From NCBI RefSeq assembly GCF_041053055.1, contig NZ_CP163443.1:434001-498000 (forward strand): a stretch of DNA of 64,000 nucleotides. The letters are read 5' to 3'. The notes under the pieces were generated by a model, which worked only from the letters and a program-made list of their open reading frames with translations, searched no databases and had not been told where the DNA came from. Of the stretch, positions 16,367 to 24,352 are shown in pieces. The position numbers and the translations under genes are program-made. The stretch comes from Streptomyces sp. R41. Its GTDB lineage: Bacteria; Actinomycetota; Actinomycetes; Streptomycetales; Streptomycetaceae. Numbering within the stretch: position 1 is the first letter of the stretch; each line of letters starts with the position of its first letter.

Positions 16367-17494
16367 TCACTTGGCGTCCTCGCAGTCCAGGCACAGTACG
16401 GGTACTCGCTGGACGAGGTTGTTCGCGAAGCCGCCCCGATTCCACGGCTGGTCCAGCGGCTGGGTGTGCCCCTCGGCGTCGGTGGCCCGCGCGCTGAGCA
16501 CATGAGGGCCGGGGGTGGCCGTCCAGGCGAAGCGCCACGGGCGCCAGGCCCAGCGGTGGTCGCCTCCCCCGTCGAGGTCGGCCGCGTACCACGAACGCCC
16601 CCCATCCGTGCTGACCTCGACCCCGGTCACCGGCGCACGCCCCGACCAGGCCCGTCCCTCCAGCGCGACGACACCAGGCCGGACCACCCGCGTCCTGGAC
16701 ATGAAGTCCGGGAAGCCGGGCGGTATCAGCAGGGCGCGTGGGGCGATCCGGGTGACCGGTTCGCCCTCGTCGCCGGCGTCCTGCCGAAGCCGATAGGCCA
16801 CGGCCTGCTGGAATCCCGTGAACGGCGTGTCCGTCACCCTGATCTCGCGCAGCCACTTCACATGCGCCATGCCGTACCAGCCGGGCACCACCAGGCGTAC
16901 CGGATGTCCGTGCTGCGGGGGCAGCAGGCCGCCGTTCATCTCGTAGGCCACGAGCACCTCGGGCTCGCCGCCCATGGCCACGTCCATCGGGAGGGACCGC
17001 TGGTAGTCCTGCTCGACTCCGCGTTCGACCCCGTGATCGGCGCCGGTGAACACCACGTCCACCGCCCCGGGTTCGACCCCGGCCTCGGCGAGCAGCACCC
17101 GCAACGGCGTACCGGTCCACTCCGCCGTACCGACCGCTTCCGCCAGCCACGGCTGGCTCACCGGCCGGGGCGTCAACAGAGCCCGCCCATTGCCCGCACA
17201 CTCCATGGTCACCCGCCGCGTGACAGCGGGATACGCCCTCAGCTCATCCATCCCGAGCACCAGCGGCTGCCGCACCCCGCCCCCGACGACGAGCTGCCAC
17301 GCCCCCTCTTCCCCATACGGGATGTCGTAGTGCGTCAGCACATAATGCAGTCCCGGCGGCGTCACCTCGTACCGCAGCGCCTCCAACGGCATCCCGTGAT
17401 TCCGAGCGGCAAGCGCCAGCTCCTCCTGACTGATGCCTTCTTCCGGCCCGGCCAGCCGAGCGGGCGCGCTCACATCATCGAGACGATGGCCCAT
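16367..17494 (-). CDS. Molybdopterin-dependent sulfite-oxidase-family protein
   Basis: A 375-aa molybdoenzyme. The Moco domain holds the motif TMECAGNGR with the Mo-ligating Cys99 and the family pattern LPPQHGHPVRLVVPGWYGMAHVKWL cut across its middle; residues about 265-365 are the Ig-like dimerisation domain (VTGVEVSTDGGRSWYAADL). No signal or haem domain is present, so it is a cytoplasmic member whose electron acceptor is unknown. It may be a sulfite oxidase or a relative with a different oxyanion or sulfoxide substrate. It follows the TetR gene by 33 bp on the same strand. Confidence 0.9.
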   Translation of the reverse strand: MGHRLDDVSAPARLAGPEEGISQEELALAARNHGMPLEALRYEVTPPGLHYVLTHYDIPYGEEGAWQLVVGGGVRQPLVLGMDELRAYPAVTRRVTMECAGNGRALLTPRPVSQPWLAEAVGTAEWTGTPLRVLLAEAGVEPGAVDVVFTGADHGVERGVEQDYQRSLPMDVAMGGEPEVLVAYEMNGGLLPPQHGHPVRLVVPGWYGMAHVKWLREIRVTDTPFTGFQQAVAYRLRQDAGDEGEPVTRIAPRALLIPPGFPDFMSRTRVVRPGVVALEGRAWSGRAPVTGVEVSTDGGRSWYAADLDGGGDHRWAWRPWRFAWTATPGPHVLSARATDAEGHTQPLDQPWNRGGFANNLVQRVPVLCLDCEDAK

Positions 17495-17527
17495 GCCCGC
17501 ATTGTCCGCCTCCCCACCGGGGGCACG

Positions 17528-18187
17528 CTAGGCGGAACCCGCCCCCGTACATCGGTCCACGAGGTCGTGCCAGCCCGACTCCAGACGCTCCAGGGACATG
17601 CTCCGCTGGCGGGTCAGGTGGTGGATCAGAGCGGGGTCCAGGTAGCTCATCAAGGTCTGGGCGACGAGTTCGATGTCCGTGCTCGGGGTGGTCTGGCGCA
17701 GCAGCATGCAGACGTGCATGAAGCGGACGCGGTACGGGGCGGAGCTGAAGCGGCGGGAGGGGTCGGGCTCGGCGGCGAGGTACAGATCGAGCTGCTCGGA
17801 GGCGTTGCGCAGGGCGCGACAGCCGAAGGCGTGCAGCCGCTCCACCGGTGAGGCGCCGGGGCCCATCGGGGGCGGACCGCTGATGAATGCGGTCTGGAAC
17901 TGCTGCTCGGTGTGGTCGAGGAGTGCCATCAGCAGGCCGGTGCGGTCGCCGAACCGTCGAAAGACGGTCCCCTTGCCCACTGATGCCGCGGTGGCGACGG
18001 CCTCCATCGTCACCTTGTCCACTCCGTGCTCCTCCACCAGGCGGGCGGCGGCCTCCAGCAGGCGTGCGCGGTTGCGTGCGGCGTCGGCGCGCAGCTGGGG
18101 GGCCGTGCCCGGGGTGGCGAGCTCCGTCAGCACGGGTTCGTCGGACGGTTCCTGTCGCTTCGGAAACGGCGGAAGTGGAGTGGACAT
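17528..18187 (-). CDS. TetR-family regulator divergent from an FMN reductase
   Basis: A 219-aa regulator. Residues about 35-80 are the TetR DNA-binding domain (ARLLEAAARLVEEHG, TMEAVATAASVGKGTVFRRF), the remainder the ligand domain. I start at the ATG at 18187; a longer reading from 18247 would run through both operators. Two near-identical inverted repeats lie in the 116-bp gap to the FMN reductase gene, which is the probable target along with its own gene. Confidence 0.92.
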   Translation of the reverse strand: MSTPLPPFPKRQEPSDEPVLTELATPGTAPQLRADAARNRARLLEAAARLVEEHGVDKVTMEAVATAASVGKGTVFRRFGDRTGLLMALLDHTEQQFQTAFISGPPPMGPGASPVERLHAFGCRALRNASEQLDLYLAAEPDPSRRFSSAPYRVRFMHVCMLLRQTTPSTDIELVAQTLMSYLDPALIHHLTRQRSMSLERLESGWHDLVDRCTGAGSA

Positions 18188-18215
18188 GCACCCAGCGTAG
18201 CCGCACTCGGGGAAA

Positions 18216-18233
18216 ACTGGACCACGGTCCGGT
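18216..18233. promoter_or_regulatory. TetR operator, copy 1
   Basis: ACTGGACC-AC-GGTCCGGT, 8-bp arms with one mismatch. It shares the CGGTCCGGTTTA right half with copy 2, whose centre is 35 bp away. Confidence 0.75.
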
Positions 18234-18250
18234 TTAGTGGTACACATTTA

Positions 18251-18268
18251 AGCGGACCTCGGTCCGGT
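18251..18268. promoter_or_regulatory. TetR operator, copy 2
   Basis: AGCGGACC-TC-GGTCCGGT, 8-bp arms with one mismatch, 35 bp before the FMN reductase start. Together with copy 1 it implies an ACCGGACC-NN-GGTCCGGT consensus. Confidence 0.75.
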
Positions 18269-18303
18269 TTATTGCGGCAATGTTACAGCTTCGGGAGATC
18301 ACC

Positions 18304-18867
18304 ATGTCCGTACGTATCCTCGCGCTCGTCGGCAGCCTGCGCGCCGGCTCCCACAACCGTCAGCTCGCCGAGGCGGCCGTCAAGCTCGCCCCGGAGGGCG
18401 TCGAGGTCGAGCTGTTCGAGGGCCTGGCCGAGGTCCCCTTCTACAACGAGGACATCGACGTCGAGGGCAGCGTGCCCGCCTCCGCTGCCCGGCTGCGTGA
18501 GGCCGCCGGTGCCGCCGACGCCTTCCTCCTCTTCTCGCCCGAGTACAACGGCACGATCCCTGCCGTGCTGAAGAACGCCATCGACTGGCTGTCCCGCCCC
18601 TACGGCGCCGGCGCCTTCAGCGGCAAGCCGGTCGCCGTGATCGGCACCGCGTTCGGCCAGTTCGGCGGCGTCTGGGCGCAGGACGAGGCCCGCAAGGCCG
18701 TGGGCATCGCCGGTGGCACCGTCCTGGAGGACGTCAAGCTCTCCATCCCCGGCTCCGTGGTCCGCTTCGCCGAGACCCACCCCGTCGACGACGCCGAGGT
18801 CGCCGCCCAGCTCACGGAGGTCGTCAGCCGCCTGCACAGCCAGGTCGGCGCGGCCGACGCCGCCTGA
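18304..18867 (+). CDS. NADPH-dependent FMN reductase
   Basis: A 187-aa flavodoxin-fold oxidoreductase. It has the flavin phosphate loop (GSLRAGSHNRQLAE, residues 9-22), the motif SPEYNGTIPAVLKNAIDWLSR, and a late IGTAFGQFGG. It reduces FMN or quinones with NAD(P)H, often in oxidative or xenobiotic defence. GGGAG precedes the ATG at 18304; the in-frame ATG at 18280 lacks a ribosome site. Its promoter contains the two TetR operators, so a toxic ligand of the neighbouring repressor probably induces it. Confidence 0.94.
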   Translation: MSVRILALVGSLRAGSHNRQLAEAAVKLAPEGVEVELFEGLAEVPFYNEDIDVEGSVPASAARLREAAGAADAFLLFSPEYNGTIPAVLKNAIDWLSRPYGAGAFSGKPVAVIGTAFGQFGGVWAQDEARKAVGIAGGTVLEDVKLSIPGSVVRFAETHPVDDAEVAAQLTEVVSRLHSQVGAADAA

Positions 18868-18878
18868 CAACTGCCGTG

Positions 18879-18911
18879 AGGGCCGGTCCGGTTCACCCGG
18901 GCCGGCCCTTT
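18879..18911 (+). terminator. Terminator after the FMN reductase gene
   Basis: A 13-bp stem (AGGGCCGGTCCGG with CCGGGCCGGCCCT, one G-T pair) followed by TT, beginning 12 nt after the stop codon. Confidence 0.75.
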
Positions 18912-19004
18912 CGCGTGTCACGAGATCGCCGTCGAATGTCTCAGGTCCGCACGATGGCCTGCACGATCTTGGCGGAACGAAATCCTCCGGGCCAAGATGC
19001 CCGC

Positions 19005-19682
19005 ATGAAGGGTGATCTCTTTTCCAGTGACCACATGGTGCAGCCCGCTCTCGCGCCGGGCATGACCATCCAGAACGCCAAGTCCATCAAGTACGCCGTC
19101 AACGGCGAGATGTTCGCGCGGCAGGGGGCGATGGTCGCCTACCGGGGGAATCTGCAGTTCGAGCGCAAGGGCCAGGGCGTCGGTGGCATGCTCAAGCGGG
19201 CGGTCACCGGTGAGGGACTGCCGCTGATGACCGTCCGCGGGCAGGGCGAGGCCTGGTTCGCGCACGAGGCGCAGAACTGTTTCATCGTCGGCATCGAGCC
19301 GGGCGACGTGTTCACCGTCAACGGCCGCAACGTCCTGTGCTTCGACGCCACGTTGTCGTACGAGATAAAGACCGTGAAGGGCGCGGGGATCACCGGCGGC
19401 GGCCTCTTCAACAGCGTCTTCACCGGCCACGGCAGCCTCGGACTGATCTGCGAGGGCAACCCGCTGGTCATCCCCGTCTCGCAGCAGCAGCCGGTGTTCG
19501 TCGACACGGACGCGGTCGTCGGCTGGACCGCCCACCTGCACACCTCGCTGCACCGCTCGCAGTCGATCGGCTCGATGATCCGCGGCGGTTCCGGTGAGGC
19601 CGTGCAGCTGAAGCTGGAGGGCGAGGGGTACGTCGTCGTACGTCCCAGCGAGGTGACGCCGCAGAAGGCGCAGCAGCACTGA
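19005..19682 (+). CDS. AIM24-family protein
   Basis: A 225-aa protein of the AIM24/TRAP-like beta-sandwich family. Diagnostic runs are QNAKSIKYAVNGEMFARQGAM cut at residue 43, LPLMTVRGQGEAWFAHE, GGLFNSVFTGHGSLGLICEG and a late VQLKLEGEGYVVVRPSE. The biochemical role of bacterial members is not established. I prefer the ATG at 19005; earlier ATGs at 18918 and 18954 would add residues unlike the family, although the ribosome site here is weak. It is followed by a strong terminator and seems monocistronic. Confidence 0.88.
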   Translation: MKGDLFSSDHMVQPALAPGMTIQNAKSIKYAVNGEMFARQGAMVAYRGNLQFERKGQGVGGMLKRAVTGEGLPLMTVRGQGEAWFAHEAQNCFIVGIEPGDVFTVNGRNVLCFDATLSYEIKTVKGAGITGGGLFNSVFTGHGSLGLICEGNPLVIPVSQQQPVFVDTDAVVGWTAHLHTSLHRSQSIGSMIRGGSGEAVQLKLEGEGYVVVRPSEVTPQKAQQH

Positions 19683-19698
19683 GTTCAGCAACGACGAA

Positions 19699-19732
19699 GG
19701 GTGCCCCGCCACACGGCGGGGCACCCCTTTTT
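19699..19732 (+). terminator. Strong intrinsic terminator of the AIM24 gene
   Basis: Perfect 12-bp stem GGGTGCCCCGCC / GGCGGGGCACCC, loop ACAC, then CTTTTT. Confidence 0.92.
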
Positions 19733-19736
19733 CACC

Positions 19737-19804
19737 TTCGGCACCCGGGCATGTCACCCGTCGGCACCCGGATGGGTCACCCGTCGGCACCCGGATGGGT
19801 CACC
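19737..19804. repeat. 23-bp tandem repeat, three copies
   Basis: Units at 19737-19759, 19760-19782 and 19783-19804. Copies 2 and 3 are identical over 22 bases (they start GTCGGCACCCGG and end GGGTCACC); copy 1 is diverged in the middle. The array lies between the AIM24 terminator and the stop of the convergent M4 protease gene. Confidence 0.85.
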
Positions 19805-19806
19805 GG

Positions 19807-21585
19807 TCAGTGCCCGGCGGCCGGCGTGTTGGCGGTGGTGACGTTGACCGCGGCCCAGGCCTTGTCCACCGTCTTGTACTCGGTGCTGTTCGCCCCGTAC
19901 ATGTCGGCGGCGGCCTTGAGCGTGGCCTTCCGCGCGTCGTGGAAATCGGTCGTGGAGACCATGTAGCGGGTGAGCGCCCGGTAGAAGATCGCGGTGGCCT
20001 TGGCGCGCCCGATGCCGGTCACCCGCGAACCGTCGTACGTCGGCGAGTCGTACTGCTCGCCGCCGATCGTCTTGCGGCCGCTCCCCTCGGCGAGCAGGTA
20101 GTACGCGTGCGAGGAGACGCCGGAACCCGCGTGGACCTCGGTGTCGTAGGCCGCGGGCGACCAGTAGTCGATCGTGCCTTCGAGCTGGTCGAGGGACGGG
20201 TGGTCCAGGCGGCGCAGGAACTTCTGCGCGAGGCCCAGCTTCTCGCCCACGAGGTAGTTCGGCGGGTTGTTCGGGTTGTTGGTGGCGAACTCGACGTTCG
20301 AGCCGAAGATGTCGGCGAGCGACTCGTTGAGGGCGCCGGGCTCCCCGTACTGGTTGCCGTCCTGGTCCACGCGAGTGGGTTCGAGGGCGGCGGTGGCGTC
20401 GACGACGCCGTGGGTCAGCTCGTGGCCCGTGACGTCCAGGACGACCAGCGGCTTCTTGAACAGGTCGCCGTCACCGTCGCCGTACAGCATGCAGCCGCAG
20501 GTCGAGTCCCAGAAGGCGTTGCCGACCTTGTTGCCGAAGTGGACCATCGCGCGGGCCCCGGCGCTGTTGTTCTTGATGCCCTTGCGGCCGAAGGTCTTCT
20601 TGTAGAAGTCCAGCGTCTTGGTGATGCCGTACTGGGCGTCGACCGCGGCGGTGGTCCGGCTGGAGGTGGTGCCGGTGCCCCACTTGTTGTCGCCGTCGGT
20701 GAACTTCTTGCCGCGCGAGAAGGCCTCCAGCTCCTGACCCCTGGCGTCCCGGGTCTCGGTGTTCCACCGAGTCGGGTCCTTGAGGAGGAAGCTGGTGCGC
20801 GCCGTCTGGGTGGTCTTCAGCGTCACCGCGCCGACGAAGAGGGACTTTCCGCTACCGGTGGCGGTGACCGGGTAGTGCGTGGCTCCCGTCGCACCGACCA
20901 GACCGGACGGCTGGGTGGCCGTGCCCGTCTCGGGGGTCGCCTGCTCTCCGCGCTTGCGCAGCGTCTCCTCCAGGGACGGCGAGATGAACTCGTCGCTGTC
21001 GGGGGTGTTGCTGCGTATCTTGCCGTTCTGGGCGTCCACGACGACCGTGCTGGAGCCGCCGGCCTCCGCGGTCTCGCTGTCCGTCACGCGCACCTGGTAG
21101 GCGAGGGCGGCCGCACCGTCGCGGGCGTCCACGACGAGTTCCGCACTGCCCGCGTCACCCTTGGCGACCGCCGCGGCCTTCTGCTCGGCCTGCTGCGGCG
21201 TCAGCTTCGCCTCGGTATGGGCCGGCTCGACCATGTGGCCGGCGGCCCGGGTCACTCCCAGGTAGGCGGACTCCTTGCTGAGGTGGACGACCAGGTCACC
21301 GCCGAGGACCGCGAGGCCCTGGTGGGTGCGGACGAAGCGGACGTGCCGCTTGCCGTCCGGGTCCGTCATGACGTCCTTGGCCCGAAGGGTGTCGCCCTGA
21401 GTGACACCGGTGGCCGACGCGTGGGCGAAGGCGGCCGCCCGGGCAGCGTCCACCGTCGAGGAGGCCGAAGTCGCGGCGCGGGCGTGCGAGTCGGACGCGG
21501 CCGCGAAGACGGGGCCCGCCGGGAGCGTGGCGGCCGTCGTCACCGCGACGGCGATCGCCACGCGGCGTATGTGGGGTCTACGCAC
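19807..21585 (-). CDS. Secreted M4 (thermolysin-type) neutral metalloprotease, pre-pro form
   Basis: A 592-aa zymogen. The signal peptide ends near residue 29 (PVFAAAS); residues about 55-190 are the FTP/PepSY propeptide; the catalytic domain starts near residue 230. The zinc site is HELTH (388-392) with third ligand Glu421 in GALNESLADIFG, and the C-terminal domain has SGVSSHAYYLLA. The family usually has GALNEAISDIFG, so this is a mild variant. GAAGGA lies 6 nt before the GTG start. Expected to digest extracellular protein; a calcium-stabilised fold is typical. Confidence 0.95.
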   Translation of the reverse strand: MRRPHIRRVAIAVAVTTAATLPAGPVFAAASDSHARAATSASSTVDAARAAAFAHASATGVTQGDTLRAKDVMTDPDGKRHVRFVRTHQGLAVLGGDLVVHLSKESAYLGVTRAAGHMVEPAHTEAKLTPQQAEQKAAAVAKGDAGSAELVVDARDGAAALAYQVRVTDSETAEAGGSSTVVVDAQNGKIRSNTPDSDEFISPSLEETLRKRGEQATPETGTATQPSGLVGATGATHYPVTATGSGKSLFVGAVTLKTTQTARTSFLLKDPTRWNTETRDARGQELEAFSRGKKFTDGDNKWGTGTTSSRTTAAVDAQYGITKTLDFYKKTFGRKGIKNNSAGARAMVHFGNKVGNAFWDSTCGCMLYGDGDGDLFKKPLVVLDVTGHELTHGVVDATAALEPTRVDQDGNQYGEPGALNESLADIFGSNVEFATNNPNNPPNYLVGEKLGLAQKFLRRLDHPSLDQLEGTIDYWSPAAYDTEVHAGSGVSSHAYYLLAEGSGRKTIGGEQYDSPTYDGSRVTGIGRAKATAIFYRALTRYMVSTTDFHDARKATLKAAADMYGANSTEYKTVDKAWAAVNVTTANTPAAGH

Positions 21586-21912
21586 TGAGTTCCTTCGAAC
21601 AGGGCAGCCGGGATCACCAACTGCCGTGAGGCACAGCGCTGTTGGGCGCCGTGGGGGCTGTCGGGCCCCGAGACGACACCCTCACCGATTCACCATGTAC
21701 ATGTAAAGACGAAAGATCCCTTTTATTAATTTCCGGGTGATCTCTTTACGAATGTTCACTTCTCGGTGATCAACGGGTGACCAACTGCGCGTCGCCCGGA
21801 CAGATGTGAGGGGAGATGAGGCGGTTGCCTGGTGAGGCCCGCCGACACCCAGATGTGACGGATGTCGCAGCGCCTCCGGCCCGGAGCGGACGGGTCCGGA
21901 GGCGCGCGGGCG
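21586..21912. other. Intergenic region: M4 protease promoter region and hairpin
   Basis: No gene seen. 21690-21780 is unusually AT-rich for this DNA (ATGTACATGTAAAG, TTTTATTAATTTCC) and should hold the promoter of the M4 protease gene on the minus strand, but I cannot assign -35 and -10 with confidence. The far end carries the hairpin at 21870-21905. Confidence 0.6.
21870..21905 (-). terminator. Terminator of the TPR/polyprenyl synthetase operon
   Basis: Perfect 10-bp arms GCGCCTCCGG / CCGGAGGCGC with a 16-nt loop, just past the polyprenyl synthetase stop. Confidence 0.65.
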
Positions 21913-22962
21913 TCAGATCGCGCGATGGGCGAGGGAGGACAGCAGGGTGCGCAGTTCCTCGGCGGGACGCGAGGTGAGCGACACCCCCGCCAGCAGCGCG
22001 TCCGCCACGGCGAGATGACGCCGGGCCTCGCGCAGGGCCGCCGTACGACCGCCGGCCCGCTCGACGAGGACCGCCGCCTCGCGTACGCCGGTGTCGTCGA
22101 GGACGGCCGGGGAGGTGAGGAGTTCGGCGAGCGCGGGGCCGCCGGGCGCGTTCAGGGCGACGAGGACCGGGAGGGTCTTCTTTCCCTGGCGCAGGTCACC
22201 GTGGACCGGTTTGCCCGTGACGGCCGGCTCACCCCAGATGCCGAGAAGGTCGTCAGCGATCTGGAAGGCCACGCCGAGATGACGCCCGGCACGGTCCAGG
22301 GCGGCGGCGGTCCCATCCGGCGCTCCGGCCAGTTGGGCACCCAGGGCCAGCGCGCAGCCGAGCAGAGAGCCGGTCTTGTGCTCGGCCATCGTCTCGTACT
22401 CCCCCACCCCGACCGCCTCGGGCCCGGTCCAGGGGCGGTCGGCGAACAGCAGGTCGTCCGCCTGGCCTCGGACCAGGTCGCGCAGGGCTGTGGTCAGGTG
22501 TCGTACGGCCGCTGCGGCGTGCGGATTCGCGGGCGCCGCGGTGAGGGTCTCCACGGCCAGAGCGAAGAGGGCGTCGCCCGCGAGGACGGCGGGGCCGGTG
22601 CCGTACGCCTTCCAGAGCGCGGGGCGGCCGCGGCGCAGCGCGTCGCCGTCCATGATGTCGTCGTGGAGCAGCGAGAAGGTGTGCACGAGTTCCACCGCGA
22701 CAGCACCCGGCACGCCCGCCTCGCCGGGACCTCCCGCCGCCTCCGCACCCAGCACGGCCAGCGCCTGCCGTACACCCTTGCCCTGACTGTGGGTCGCGGG
22801 GGCGCCGCCGACCTCACAGCGGCCCAGCGCGTATCCGGCCATCTCCGCCACCCAGGGGTGCAGCCCGCCGATCGCGTCCGCGAGGGCCGGGGCGACCAGT
22901 TCACGGCAGCGGGCCAGGATCTGTGGCGCGCTGGGCGGCGACTGCAGGGCCGTGGAGGTCAT
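21913..22962 (-). CDS. Polyprenyl synthetase (isoprenyl diphosphate synthase)
   Basis: A 349-aa trans-prenyltransferase that condenses IPP with an allylic diphosphate. The first aspartate-rich motif is LLHDDIMDGD preceding RRGRP; the second is QIADDLLGIWG, where the usual third Asp of DDxxD is Gly, a form common in actinobacterial members. Product length cannot be read by eye. Its ATG overlaps the stop of the upstream TPR gene (ATGA), so the two are made together. No terpene cyclase, phytoene synthase or quinone gene is nearby. Confidence 0.9.
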   Translation of the reverse strand: MTSTALQSPPSAPQILARCRELVAPALADAIGGLHPWVAEMAGYALGRCEVGGAPATHSQGKGVRQALAVLGAEAAGGPGEAGVPGAVAVELVHTFSLLHDDIMDGDALRRGRPALWKAYGTGPAVLAGDALFALAVETLTAAPANPHAAAAVRHLTTALRDLVRGQADDLLFADRPWTGPEAVGVGEYETMAEHKTGSLLGCALALGAQLAGAPDGTAAALDRAGRHLGVAFQIADDLLGIWGEPAVTGKPVHGDLRQGKKTLPVLVALNAPGGPALAELLTSPAVLDDTGVREAAVLVERAGGRTAALREARRHLAVADALLAGVSLTSRPAEELRTLLSSLAHRAI

Positions 22963-24020
22963 CGGGCGGCCTCCGCGTCCGCGCCCTCGGACTCCGGCGT
23001 CAAGCCGAGTTCCGTCCGCGCCCGTTCGACCATCTGCCGGGCGTGGCGCAGCCCGATGCTCTCCAGTACGCGGGCCAGTTCGGCCAGGTCGGCGGCGGTC
23101 TCGGCGCGGTCGCGACCCAGGCGTGCCAGGGACTTGACGAGACCGAGCCGGGACAGGGCCCGGCCGCGCGGCTCGCTCATCGCCTCGAACTCCGCGAGTG
23201 CCTGGTCGTAGACCTCGCGGGCCTGCTCGTAACGCCCGGCCCGGTAGAGGACGTTGCCGCGCATCTTGTGGTTGTAGGCGAGCGCGCCGGACAAGTTCAT
23301 CGCGCGGCAGGACACCTCCGCCTCGCTCAGCAGGTCCAGCGCGCGGTCCACGTCCTGGTCGCGTACGGAGACGATGTCCGCGAGGCCGCGCAGGGCCCAG
23401 GCGTGGCCGCGCCGGTCCTCGGCGCGCGCGGCGATCTCGGCCGCCTCCTCGAACATGGCGTACGCGGTGTCGTAGGCGCCGGTGTTGCGATGTATCTGCG
23501 CGATGCCCTCCAGGGCCCAGACGGTGTGCCGGGCCTCGCCGCGCTTGCGGGCCTCGGCCAGGAGCTGTTCGTGCAGGGCGGTCACGGCCGCGTAGTCGCC
23601 CTGGATGCGGCCGGTCTCCGCCATCCCCGCGAGGGAGTAGCCGCGGACGACCACATCGCCGGCCTGCCGGCCGAGTTCGGCGGCAAGGCGCAGCAGCCGC
23701 CACGCCAGCGGGAACGCGCCCCGCTGCCGGGCCAGCGTGCCGCCGCTCCACAGCGCCCACGCCATCGCCGCGGTGTCCGCTGCCTCACGGGCCGTGCGAT
23801 AGCTCGCCTTCCACGCCCGGTCGGCGTCCGCCACCTGCCCGAGGCGGCGGTGCGCCTCCGCGACCGCGAGTCCCGAGCGGGCCGCCTCGGCCCGCGCCCC
23901 CGAGCGCTCGGCGGCGCGCAGTTGCTCGGTGCCGGCCGCGAGGACGTCGGTCAGCGAGGAGTTCACGGACAGGGTGGTCAAAGCGCCCTGGTACTCCGGG
24001 GCGAAGGCCTTGCCGTACAT
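22959..24020 (-). CDS. Tetratricopeptide-repeat protein coupled to polyprenyl synthetase
   Basis: A 353-aa all-helical protein with about seven TPR-like units between residues 40 and 330, for example ARHTVWALEGIAQIHRNTGA, then GHAWALRGLADIVSVRD and ALAYNHKMRGNVLYRAGRYE. There is no HTH or membrane segment, so it is probably a scaffold or partner protein. I start at the ATG at 24020, which has GGAAAGG upstream; the next ATG at 24041 gives a duplicated MAYGKAYMYGKA reading. The gene is transcribed from the palindromic divergent promoter region at 24119-24165 and overlaps the polyprenyl synthetase by 4 bp. Its function is unknown. Confidence 0.85.
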   Translation of the reverse strand: MYGKAFAPEYQGALTTLSVNSSLTDVLAAGTEQLRAAERSGARAEAARSGLAVAEAHRRLGQVADADRAWKASYRTAREAADTAAMAWALWSGGTLARQRGAFPLAWRLLRLAAELGRQAGDVVVRGYSLAGMAETGRIQGDYAAVTALHEQLLAEARKRGEARHTVWALEGIAQIHRNTGAYDTAYAMFEEAAEIAARAEDRRGHAWALRGLADIVSVRDQDVDRALDLLSEAEVSCRAMNLSGALAYNHKMRGNVLYRAGRYEQAREVYDQALAEFEAMSEPRGRALSRLGLVKSLARLGRDRAETAADLAELARVLESIGLRHARQMVERARTELGLTPESEGADAEAAR

Positions 24021-24118
24021 GTATGCCTTTCCGTATGCCACCGGTCGGCCGTGTCACGCGTAGGGCGCCGGTGCGGGCTGTTCCTGGTTCCTGCCGGCAG
24101 GCGGCGCTTGACGACCTG

Positions 24119-24165
24119 GCTATACGCTCGACGTATACATGGCATGTATACGCGGAGGGTATAGT
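24119..24165. promoter_or_regulatory. Divergent promoter region built around a 21-bp palindrome
   Basis: A perfect 21-bp palindrome at 24132-24152 has arms CGTATACATG and CATGTATACG around a single G. Exactly 7 bp outside each arm is a GTATAG element: TATAGC on the minus strand (24124-24119) and TATAGT on the plus strand (24160-24165), both good -10 hexamers. No -35 consensus is present; the palindrome occupies those positions for both directions. This looks like the binding site of a dimeric regulator controlling the TPR/polyprenyl operon and the rightward transcript. Confidence 0.7.
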
Positions 24166-24352
24166 GCGCCGGATTTCCACCTGGAAATCCCTGGTTCACC
24201 GCGGTGCACGCGCCGCCCACCCGTTGCCGATCAAGACGACGGCGGCGCCCGCAAGGTTGCCTGGAGTGACGAGGAGGCCAAAATGCGGTGCGCGGAAGCC
24301 CGAACGAGGCTCAGGATGGCGCAAGTTGACCTCGCCCAGGAAGCAGGCGCCC
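24166..24352. other. Possible leader of the phosphotransferase gene, no gene seen
   Basis: About 190 bp between the rightward -10 and the phosphotransferase start. An 80-codon ORF (24139-24381) begins inside the palindrome and has no ribosome site, so I do not call it. No riboswitch-like hairpin was recognised. Confidence 0.5.

Noticed and set aside
24119..24165. MerR-type promoter (palindrome between -35 and a long-spaced -10)
   Set aside because: There is no -35 outside the palindrome on either side, and the element is symmetrical, unlike MerR promoters.
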